Of a DNA stretch of 64,000 nucleotides, positions 57,696-64,000 are shown piece after piece; within the stretch, counting starts at the first letter, position 1; each line of letters opens with the position of its first letter. The stretch is from Roseiarcus sp963751165 (GTDB lineage Bacteria; Pseudomonadota; Alphaproteobacteria; Rhizobiales; Beijerinckiaceae). The notes below the pieces were generated by a model. It searched no databases, was not told where the DNA came from, and saw only the letters and a list, made by a program, of their open reading frames with translations. The stretch covers positions 145,996-209,995 of the forward strand of contig CAVVTP010000028.1 in assembly GCA_963751165.1 (NCBI GenBank). The letters are read 5' to 3'. Both the position numbers and the translations under genes were made by a program.

Positions 57696-58528
57696 TCAAA
57701 ATTCGACCCGATAAACTCGAACCTCACGCGACAGATTCTTCATCTCACCGGTTTGGACGAACTCGAATCTAACATCCATCTGGCCTTGAAGCTGATCGCG
57801 TACAACGCCTGTTATGAAAATGCCTCCAGGCGGCGCGATGCTCTGGACCCGAGCGGCGATGTTGATGGCGTCGCCGATGACGGCGCCTGCAGGCGTAACA
57901 AGCAAGTCCCCCGAGTTGATCCCGACTCGAAACTCCATCCTGCGCGCCGGCGGCAGCACTCCGTTGCAGCGCGCAATATCCAATTGCAAAGCGACAGCCG
58001 ATTTCACCGCGGAGCCCGCGCTGTTGAAAAGCGCCACGATTTCGTCGCCGACAACCTGGAAAACGCGTCCATCCATCCGTTCGACGCGGTCCCGGGCTAT
58101 CTTCAGGCAATTCTCGAGCTGGCGGGCTGTCGCGAGGTCGTCTTGCTCTACCAGGCGGGTATAGCCGGATACGTCGGCGGACAGAATCGCGTACATCCGG
58201 CGCACGTCGAGTTCCGCGAATCTGCGTCGTCGACTTGTCGCCGCCGCCAAAGAGCTCGAACTCGAAGCGCAACCCCATCTGCGAGTTCGATTATATCGCC
58301 ATTACGCAGAGGGCGAGGTTCAGTGACCGGCGCCCCATTCACGAAGGTTGGATTCACTTGACTGAGATGGGTGAGGACCAGGGCTTCCGCCCGCCAGGCC
58401 AGTTCCAAATGCACCCGGGATATGGTCGGGTCGCCGATATGAATGTCGCAGCTGGATCCGCGGCCAATGGTCGTTCTGTCCGGTCGCAACAAGTAGTGCG
58501 GCTGCTCGCTCCAAGGCTTTGGTTCCAT
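57696..58528 (-). CDS. FHA domain-class III adenylate cyclase fusion protein (two frameshifts)
   Basis: 276 residues after correction. Residues 1-90 are an FHA phosphothreonine-binding domain (TTIGRGSSCDIHIGDPTISRVHLEL, then NGDIIELADG). Residues 105-276 are a class III nucleotidyl cyclase catalytic domain (YAILSADVSGYTRLVE with the metal Asp, VFQVVGDEIVALF, VGINSGDLLV, GDAINIAARVQ). The parts lie in three successive frames; removing one base at 58271-58276 and one at 58214-58215 gives a single protein through LRFEFELFGGGDKSTTQIRELDVRR. The alternative is two overlapping genes with a TTG start for the cyclase. Confidence 0.68.
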
Positions 58529-58683
58529 TGGAACTAAGACGCCTGCCGGGGGAAGATGGTTCGCTGAGCTTGTCAAACTGGCGACTTCGTTCGGCTGAGC
58601 GAATTGTGTACCCAATCGGGCACAGGGTTCCCTTGCTGTTTTGGCCGTTATGCCACAAAGTGACGCGAAGGCGCTAGGCCAGC

Positions 58684-58691
58684 CGGCGCCG
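58684..58691. repeat. Target-site duplication, left copy
   Basis: CGGCGCCG directly outside the left terminal repeat is repeated in the same orientation at 61981-61988 outside the right one. Eight bases is the usual duplication length for IS1/IS1595-type elements. The target is itself a palindrome, so the inverted identity of the ends extends beyond the true terminal repeats. Confidence 0.8.
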
Positions 58692-58700
58692 GGTAGTGTC

Positions 58701-59423
58701 CTAATTGTAGTGCGCGAAGTGCAAAGCAACGGCTACCCGATGGTTCTCGACCTTCTTTGAGAACGCATTGGTGAGGCGAGTGAACCGGCGCATGCTCATC
58801 CGCATCGTGAGGTTTTGCCTCTCGATGTAGCTCGTCGAAATATGTGCTTCGTCCGGCGATCCGGAAATCACCGTTCGTTCGGCGCGCACAACCTTGGGAG
58901 GGCTGTATCGTCCGGGTCCGATAGGTTCAGCTTCGTAAAATTTAACCGCTTGCCCGTAGTCCACATCTGCGCCGAACGCCTCTTCAACGGCATCAACATA
59001 TGAATTGAGTGCATCCGATGAAAGCTGGACGCGGTTCGCCAGCCGCTCGGAAAGATCGGTCATGAAGGCAATGGCATTCGGCTTCGTCCGCTTGCCGACG
59101 TGGAAGCATGGAACGAGCTTGGTCTGAGCGTCGATAGCCACGAAGGTCCATTGATCGCCAACCCGCGCCCTTACGTCTCGCGGTGTGATATGGGCCTGCT
59201 TCTTGCCGACATATGCCCAGATTTCGTCGACCTGCAAACGCTTGCACGTCAGGTCGCGCATCTCTTCGTCCATGAGCCTTTCGCAGCCGGTTCCGACCTC
59301 AACCATGAGGCGCATGATGGTATCGCGGTGCGTGTCAGTCATGCGCTCCGTCGAACGGATCGAGTTACCCTCGACCAAGGCCCCGATGATTTTCGTGCGG
59401 CGAGCGAGAGAGAGGCGGTTCAT
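58701..59423 (-). CDS. IS1-family transposase
   Basis: 240 residues in one frame without the frameshift typical of classic IS1. The N-terminal zinc/helix-turn-helix part (MNRLSLARRTKIIGALVEGNSIRSTERM; TDTHRDTIMRLM) is followed by a DDE domain: first Asp in LQVDEIWAYVG, second in LSSDALNSYVDAV, Glu in STSYIERQNLTMRMSMRRF. The TAG stop lies inside the left terminal repeat, as is common for compact insertion sequences. It is divergent from the cargo genes. Confidence 0.88.
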   Translation of the reverse strand: MNRLSLARRTKIIGALVEGNSIRSTERMTDTHRDTIMRLMVEVGTGCERLMDEEMRDLTCKRLQVDEIWAYVGKKQAHITPRDVRARVGDQWTFVAIDAQTKLVPCFHVGKRTKPNAIAFMTDLSERLANRVQLSSDALNSYVDAVEEAFGADVDYGQAVKFYEAEPIGPGRYSPPKVVRAERTVISGSPDEAHISTSYIERQNLTMRMSMRRFTRLTNAFSKKVENHRVAVALHFAHYN

Positions 59424-59460
59424 CGAAGCGGCTCTTGCAAATAGTATTGTATGCAGTATG

Positions 59461-59484
59461 ATTGACAAAATGGCGATTGTCAAT
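59461..59484. promoter_or_regulatory. Operator-like dyad upstream of the cargo genes
   Basis: ATTGACA (59461-59467) and TGTCAAT (59478-59484) are perfect 7-bp inverted arms ten bases apart, one helical turn centre to centre plus a half. It sits between the divergent transposase and the helix-turn-helix gene and could be bound by that protein to control both directions. Confidence 0.45.
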
Positions 59485-59496
59485 CGCGGTGCATAC

Positions 59497-59733
59497 ATGA
59501 ACTTTAGAAAAGCGACGGACCAGTTATTTGACGGAATTAGCCACTCGTCACTCGCCAAGTCTCTTGGTGTTTCGGTCCCGACAATTCGCCAAGCACGCCT
59601 AGCTGAGCGGACCAAGGCGCACCGATCGCCGCCTCCCGATTGGCGACGTGCTGTAATCAGATTGGCCGAAGAACGAGTTTGGCACTACAGAAAGCTAATC
59701 GAATCCCTGCAAACTGACGAGGGCGACAAATGA
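59497..59733 (+). CDS. Small helix-turn-helix cargo protein
   Basis: 78 residues from ATG 59497 (MNFRKATDQLFDGISHSSL; in-frame ATGs at 59458 and 59470 are alternatives). LAKSLGVSVPTIRQARL is a helix-turn-helix, and the C-terminus RRAVIRLAEERVWHYRKLIESL is helical. Similar small proteins accompany related insertion sequences in alphaproteobacteria. It probably represses the element or the cargo via the dyad just upstream. Its stop overlaps the start of the DUF262 gene (ATGA). Confidence 0.75.
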   Translation: MNFRKATDQLFDGISHSSLAKSLGVSVPTIRQARLAERTKAHRSPPPDWRRAVIRLAEERVWHYRKLIESLQTDEGDK

Positions 59734-61437
59734 CAGACGCCTTGTCGGAAGCTCCGGCCTACGGGATTGCGCGTCTTTTAGCAGAAGGTCGCTTCGTAGT
59801 ACCGTCGCACCAAAGAGATTACGCATGGAGTGACGATGACGTAAAACAATTGTTTGATGACGTAATCGATGCAATTAAAAAAAGAGCGAGTCTTATTTTC
59901 TGGGATTATTGGTTTTTCTTTACAGTGGAGATTCATATACGATTCTAGACGGGCAACAGAGACTTGCAACCACTGTAATAGTGTTTGCCGCAATTAGGGA
60001 TTGGCTCAGGCAATATCCCGCTTATCTACAAGATTCGACAAAGATTTAAGATTGGTATATTGGTGGAAGCGAGCTTGGGCAAAGCGAGCCGACTCCTAAG
60101 ATCATCCTCAACCAGACTAACAACCATTATTTTCTAGAATATGTCGTCAAGGGGGCCGCAATTGACGATGTCGTCTCTGCTCATAAAACACTTAAAAAGA
60201 ACGACCCTAATCGTCTTCTGTTGGAATCAATAATATATACTCATGGTCGGGTTAGGGAAATTGCGCAATCTACTGGCGATGCAGGAAAATCTGCAACTTA
60301 CTTCTTTGAGTTCATAAAATATTTCCGCGATAATATTCGTACTGTTCGCCTAATCGCCAAAGACGAAAACGCTCCGTATACGCTGTTTGAAACGTTGAAC
60401 GATCGAGGAGTTGATCTGTCACCGCTCGATTTAGTTAAGAATTTTTTGTTCAAGCAGGCCGCAGGCAAATCTAAGGAGACTTTGCGCGATATGCAGGCCC
60501 GCTGGGTGCAGATGATTGCGACCCTCGCGAACGTAAAAGCCACGAGCTTCCTCAAGGCCTATTGGACATCAAGGCACGGGCGCATTAGAGCAAGTTCGTT
60601 GTTTGATACTTTTCGGACCAAATATTCTGACGCCGATAAGGCAGTCGCTCTTTCGGTCGACCTATTGGCTGCGTCCGAGCAATACGCAGCTCTTGATTCG
60701 CCAAGTGACGCGGTATGGGCACCATATTCCAAGGAAACGAGAACTCTTATAGCTTCTCTTAAACTGATAGGAAGCCAACAAGCGCACCCAGTGATACTGT
60801 CTGGCCTTAAACGGTTACCGGTAGCAGAAATGCAGAAGCTATTGTGGCTCTTAGAAGTTACAATTGTTAGATTTCTACTCATAACAGGAGGAAATACTGG
60901 CCGATTTGAATCTGCATGCGCAAAGCTCGCTCATTCTATTTTTGAGGGGGCTGTAAAAACAGCCTCGACCGCGTTTAACGAACTCAGAGAGGTTTATCCA
61001 GCTGACGCTGAGTTTGAGAACTCATTCACAACAAAGACCGAAAGAACAAATCAGAAAGCGCAGTATTTTTTAAGAGCCCTCGAAAAAGAGGAACAGCGTC
61101 TAGCTAAGGGCAAAATGGCAGGCGAATGGGAACCGTCCGTGCTCACTATCGAGCATATCCTTCCCAAGAAACCGAGCTTAGACTGGGGGATAGTCCTAAA
61201 GGGTGATCCCGAAATAGTCGATGATTGTGTTTCTCGGGTAGGCAATATGTGCTTACTCACTAAGATTAACGCTCAGTTAGGCAATAGAGGATTGGGGCAA
61301 AAAGGGCCGTCTTTGCAAAAAGTGACCTTCTCTCCACTAAAAAAGTCGCAGATTATTCAAGTTGGGATCGTGAGACAATTGAGGCGCGACAGGCGCATTT
61401 GGCTAAATTGGCCAGATCAGTCTGGAGCTTCTCGTGA
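59730..61437 (+). pseudogene. DUF262/DUF1524 (GmrSD-like) defence-type protein, disrupted
   Basis: About 569 codons. The DUF262 start (LLAEGRFVVPSHQRDYAWSDDD) is followed, in another frame, by SGDSYTILDGQQRLATTVIVF, the DUF262 nucleotide-binding signature. The C-terminus has the DUF1524 HNH-like motif SVLTIEHILPKKPSLDWG. Known relatives are GmrSD/BrxU, which use NTP hydrolysis and an HNH nuclease to restrict phage with modified DNA. Three lesions: a base missing from the A7 run at 59877-59883, an in-frame TAA at 60047-60049 (in KI-stop-DWYIGG), and a base missing from the A5 run at 61299-61303. Restoring the last gives a stop at 61435-61437 that overlaps the next GTG, so the original gene was intact and coupled. 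Confidence 0.82.
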
Positions 61438-61754
61438 TCGATCCCGGAATAGAGAACCTGAAGAAAACCATTGAATCTCAGCATGGCGGTCAGGCATCCC
61501 TTGCCCAATCTGTTCCAGTAACAGAGAGGCACGACAGCCAAATGGTATGGCAGGGCGTCGTGCACGTCTTCGACCTCGCCGGCAACCCGAGAGCAACACG
61601 TGCCTATGCTTGGTCATCGCCTATCGAGGGAAGCGACAAGCGCCGGTTCTTTGCGGTGCTGCATATGGGGGCGATCAAGTCGCCAAGGGATGCAGTAAGG
61701 GCGGCGATCGTGGCAGAACATCGGAATAAGGGAAGGCAAGAGGAATTACCATGA
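61434..61754 (+). CDS. Small cargo protein of unknown function
   Basis: 106 residues from a GTG that overlaps the restored DUF262 stop (GTGA). It has a predicted beta-strand core (MVWQGVVHVFDLAGNPRATRAYAWSS; RRFFAVLHMGAIKSPRDAVRAAIVAEH) and no known motif. Its ATGA-type overlap with the next gene shows it belongs to the same cargo operon. It could be an accessory or immunity-like partner, but nothing in the sequence proves this. Confidence 0.65.
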   Translation: MIDPGIENLKKTIESQHGGQASLAQSVPVTERHDSQMVWQGVVHVFDLAGNPRATRAYAWSSPIEGSDKRRFFAVLHMGAIKSPRDAVRAAIVAEHRNKGRQEELP

Positions 61755-61951
61755 CTACCAACGCATTTCGGCCAAGTAAGGTCCAGGATGTCACGATCGT
61801 TAGCGGGCCACGAAATCACGTGGTCGGGCACATCCGCGTTAAGCCGAGCGGGGTGCTTTGGGCACCCCTCAACTCGAAGGTTTGGTACGGTGTTTCTCTT
61901 GCCAAATTTGCCGAGTTCGCCGAACAAAACGGAAGGAAACAGAAGAAGTAG
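61751..61951 (+). CDS. Small cargo protein of unknown function
   Basis: 66 residues (MTTNAFRPSKVQDVTIVSGP start; GHIRVKPSGVLWAP; VWYGVSLAKFAEFAEQNG). It seems to form a small beta fold and has a Lys-rich tail. Similar short proteins occur next to IS1-type transposases in rhizobia, so it is probably a standard passenger of this element family rather than part of the defence gene. It ends 14 bp before the right terminal repeat. Confidence 0.65.
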   Translation: MTTNAFRPSKVQDVTIVSGPRNHVVGHIRVKPSGVLWAPLNSKVWYGVSLAKFAEFAEQNGRKQKK

Positions 61952-61980
61952 GCAGCCCCAGATCAAATTAGGACACTACC

Positions 61981-61988
61981 CGGCGCCG
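61981..61988. repeat. Target-site duplication, right copy
   Basis: CGGCGCCG directly after the right terminal repeat, identical to 58684-58691. Removing the element and one copy rejoins AGGCCAGC to GCTGCAGG around the palindrome. Confidence 0.8.
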
Positions 61989-62184
61989 GCTGCAGGAACT
62001 CGCGAAGCTCGTTCCGATAAAGCAGACTTGATCGGCAGGCCCGCTTTTGCTGCATCCGTCCGTCGGTGCAACCAAAGAGCGCTGAGTTTGCACGAACGAC
62101 ACGATCGGCTGGTGCGCTTTGTGCATCCTCGGTGTTGTTTGTGGTGAGCACCCTTCGATCATTGGCCGGTCAGGAATGACTGCT

Positions 62185-62712
62185 TTAGCCGATCTCCATC
62201 ACCGCCCCTTTCGCCAACCGGGGAGCGAGCTTGCGCATGTCCTTGGCCAGAATCGCGACGCATCCGGCGGACGGGGTCAGGCCTGGCCGGGCGAGGTGGA
62301 AGAAAATCGCGCTGCCGCGTCCCTTGGCGCGGCGTGAAAAATTCTGGTCGAGCACGAAGGTCAGGTCGTAGAGGTGGTCCTCGCGCCACATGCGGTCGGT
62401 GCAGCCGGCCGCGGGCAGACGCACCGGGCGGTTGTAGCGCGGGCTAGTCGGGTCCTCGCACCAGCCCTGGTCGCGCCGCATGGCCGTGAGCGGGACGCCG
62501 GCGGCCGGCGGCCGAGGCCGGTCGGGACGGTAGTAGCCCCACAGGAGCCGGAAGCGCCCGGCCGGCGTCCCGCCGTCGCCCTCGCGCTTGATCCGCACAA
62601 TTCCGGCGGGACCGAGCGCGCAAGGGATTCGGAACGGTCCTGCAGTCAGCCAGCCGCGGGCGCGGTTTCCCGCAATGGGCCGGACGGTGAGGCGGAACAG
62701 GGGCTGGGACAA
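62185..62712 (-). CDS. L,D-transpeptidase-like (YkuD) protein
   Basis: 175 residues of the alphaproteobacterial YkuD-like family. The active-site region reads IFFHLARPGLTPSAGCVAI, with the His and the nucleophilic Cys in the SxGC motif. GPAGIVRIKREGDGGTPAGRF is the conserved N-terminal region. There is no obvious signal peptide, and the first 20 residues are arginine-rich. It could cross-link or modify peptidoglycan, but short cytosolic-looking members are not well characterised. Confidence 0.85.
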   Translation of the reverse strand: MSQPLFRLTVRPIAGNRARGWLTAGPFRIPCALGPAGIVRIKREGDGGTPAGRFRLLWGYYRPDRPRPPAAGVPLTAMRRDQGWCEDPTSPRYNRPVRLPAAGCTDRMWREDHLYDLTFVLDQNFSRRAKGRGSAIFFHLARPGLTPSAGCVAILAKDMRKLAPRLAKGAVMEIG

Positions 62713-63135
62713 GGGTCAGTCGAATTGGGTTCGGTCGGCTGGGATGATGGAAGTCGAGCCAAAGGGATGCAACCTCAATCCAGCGTTCGCTGAACCTGAG
62801 CAACCAAGCCGTTGGCCGACATCGCAAGCAAATTGTGCCTTCCGCCGCCTTTGATCCCGCGAGCACATGAACGGTTAAAAGGACTCGAAGCAACGCCGTA
62901 CCCAAGGCGTTCTCGACACCCGGAATCGACCCGTTGCTGTCTTTGCCGACCAGCCGGGGCGCGTGGTTTACGGAAACCGCGCGTTGGCGCAATGGAAGCG
63001 CTGCACATGGGCGGGCTATTCGTGGTCCGGATCGAAAAGCTTGCGCGTGCGCCGCGACAAAGAGCGACCGATCGTGGCCGCCCTTGCTCGGGCTTCAATC
63101 CCCCTTCGCCCGACCGCGGGCCCTGAGCATTTTCT
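62713..63135. other. Intergenic region, no gene recognised
   Basis: 423 bp. Open frames on both strands are short and unlike known proteins. No tRNA, repeat or clear hairpin was seen apart from scattered short palindromes. Confidence 0.4.
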
Positions 63136-64000
63136 CTAGCCTTTCGGCGTGGTCAGCCATGACTGATGAAGCGGCGGCGTCGGATCCGGGGCCGCCGTCA
63201 ACCCGTATCCGACGCCGGAGGCGCCGAACGCCAAATTTGGCCCGAGAAGCGCCGCTGCGCCGCCGAACGAATCGGCGACGGCGAACGTCAGCTCGGTCCC
63301 GCCCTGGCCATCGCTCCTTATGCTGGGCTTGATGCCGGCCTCCTGCCCGCTCAGCGCGTAGTCGTAGGTCTGGCCCCCGGCGACCACCGTCAAGGTCGAG
63401 TCGGAGATCGCGGCGCTGGTCACCGTCGTGCTGACAAAATCGATGATGTCGCCCGTCTGCAGGCCGCTGATTGCGCCGGCGAATCCCGAGGGGCGCTCGA
63501 GGGCCAACGCGCCCTGCGCGCCGAAGGTCAGGGTGGACGCGAGCCCGCCCGAGGTCACGTATTCCTCGCCGCCGTCGATCGTCGTGCCACTGGCGACGCC
63601 GCCGCTCTCGACGCGTTGCAGGCCGCCGCTGTCCACGGTCGCGCTCGTTGCCGCGCCGTAAACGTCCTGCTCGCCCCCGCTCACCGTCGCGCCGCTCGCC
63701 GAGCCGTAATCCGTTTGAAGGCCGCCGTTGATCGTCGCCGCGACATCCGAGCCTCCGGCGCTCACCGTCTCCGTCCCGCCCGGATTGACGATCGTGGCGC
63801 GGGCCACGCCGCCGTCTTCGACGATTTGCACGCCGCCGCTGTTGACTGTCGTGCCGGTCGCGGAGCCGTAGACGTCCTGCTCGCCGCCGGAGAGCGTCGC
63901 GGATTTGGCCAAGCCGTCGGGCCCGACGCCGAGGCCGTTCAAGATGATTTGACGGCCTCCGGCGAGGACGGTCGCCTTGACGTCCAAACCCCCGCTGACG
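63136..64000 (-). CDS. AIDA-type repeat surface/secreted protein, 5' end outside window
   Basis: The last 288 codons of a longer gene whose frame stays open to the window edge. About 150 residues consist of 16-20-residue AIDA-like repeats (GGEQDVYGSATGTTVNSGG; GGEQDVYGAATSATVDSGG; GGVASGTTIDGGEEYV) forming a beta-helix passenger. A non-repetitive C-terminal part (GFAGAISGLQTGDIIDF; SAAISDSTLTVVAGGQTYDYAL) follows. No outer-membrane barrel is present at the C-terminus, so it is not a classic autotransporter; the type I exporter at 50952-54662 is a possible route. There are no cysteines and few lysines. Confidence 0.8.
   Translation of the reverse strand, partial: VSGGLDVKATVLAGGRQIILNGLGVGPDGLAKSATLSGGEQDVYGSATGTTVNSGGVQIVEDGGVARATIVNPGGTETVSAGGSDVAATINGGLQTDYGSASGATVSGGEQDVYGAATSATVDSGGLQRVESGGVASGTTIDGGEEYVTSGGLASTLTFGAQGALALERPSGFAGAISGLQTGDIIDFVSTTVTSAAISDSTLTVVAGGQTYDYALSGQEAGIKPSIRSDGQGGTELTFAVADSFGGAAALLGPNLAFGASGVGYGLTAAPDPTPPLHQSWLTTPKG

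Larger units (their letters stand above)
58692..61980. mobile_element. IS1-type transposon with cargo, complete with terminal repeats
   Basis: 3,289 bp bounded by perfect 15-bp inverted repeats (GGTAGTGTCCTAATT at 58692-58706, its complement at 61966-61980) and an 8-bp direct duplication. Contents in order: transposase (minus strand), an operator-like dyad, a small helix-turn-helix protein, a DUF262/DUF1524 gene and two small proteins, the last four overlapping by four bases each. From about 59430 the cargo is visibly less GC-rich than the flanks, with A-runs rare elsewhere. Cargo-bearing relatives of IS1/IS1595 are known; this cargo is defence-like. Confidence 0.85.

Noticed and set aside
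2530..58280. Programmed +1 frameshifting as the cause of the repeated frame changes
   Set aside because: There is no shared slippery motif, stop codon or rare codon at the sites. Each can be explained by one extra base in a homopolymer, and housekeeping genes are affected.
58680..61992. 27-bp terminal inverted repeats for the transposon
   Set aside because: The outer 12 bases are explained by the palindromic target duplication CGGCGCCG plus flanking chance match. The true repeats are 15 bp.
1..64000. CRISPR array, tRNA or rRNA genes
   Set aside because: No regularly spaced repeats and no tRNA T-loop plus acceptor pairing or rRNA-like stretches were found by reading. A dedicated scan (for example tRNAscan-SE or a CRISPR finder) would be decisive.

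Overview
The window looks like chromosome of a high-GC alphaproteobacterium, probably Hyphomicrobiales (Bradyrhizobium/Rhodopseudomonas/methylotroph relatives). The reasons are protein flavour (LigA-K enzymes, tandem DUF3147 proteins, a patatin/3-hydroxybutyrate dehydrogenase pair), strong GC bias, and intergenic palindromes of the type common in that order. No rRNA or tRNA gene was seen.

Layout. 0-19 kb is an aromatic catabolism supercluster. It has a LysR gene divergent from a first LigA/LigB-like pair, an unusual ModA-like binding protein, a PcaQ-like LysR, an extradiol dioxygenase, a MobA-like flavin hydroxylase, an AAHS transporter, LigJ and a further LysR. A hydroaromatic block follows (3-dehydroshikimate dehydratase with a C-terminal HPPD-like half, a shikimate dehydrogenase homologue, an MHS transporter), then ligK-ligI-ligA-ligB-ligC. 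Together these can funnel 3-hydroxybenzoate and shikimate/quinate-type compounds to protocatechuate and through 4,5-cleavage to pyruvate and oxaloacetate; only the LigU tautomerase step was not found. 19-25 kb is a branched-chain 2-oxoacid dehydrogenase operon (E1a, E1b, E2, E3) with repeat elements between its genes. 25-28 kb holds small membrane and hypothetical proteins and a zinc alcohol dehydrogenase. 28-32.5 kb is a complete nickel-pincer set (larA-larC-larE-larB). 32.7-40.8 kb holds a cyclic-nucleotide phosphodiesterase homologue, a rare fusion of a serine-carboxypeptidase-like (S10) and a sedolisin (S53) domain, a Tat-exported SMP-30 lactonase, a C59 Ntn hydrolase and a zinc peptidase. 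40.9-44.6 kb is a tightly overlapped cluster of acyl-CoA dehydrogenase, PIG-L deacetylase, methyltransferase and glycosyltransferase that may make an undescribed small glycoconjugate. 45-50.4 kb holds housekeeping genes (enoyl-CoA hydratase, patatin, bdhA, ispG, PaiB-like, OsmC/Ohr). 51-57.3 kb holds a type I secretion ABC/HlyD pair, gabD with a hairpinned ribosome binding site, and an inositol dehydrogenase homologue. 57.7-58.5 kb encodes an FHA-adenylate cyclase protein. 58.7-62.0 kb is a complete IS1-type transposon with 15-bp terminal repeats and an 8-bp target duplication, carrying low-GC cargo that includes a decayed DUF262/DUF1524 (GmrSD-like) defence gene. The window ends in an L,D-transpeptidase-like gene and the 3' part of an AIDA-type repeat protein.

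Quality note. At least 14 otherwise intact genes or gene joints are broken by one extra base in a short homopolymer, and three sites lack one base. This looks like uncorrected sequencing error rather than gene decay, and the affected genes are given here as single CDSs with the probable shift site named.
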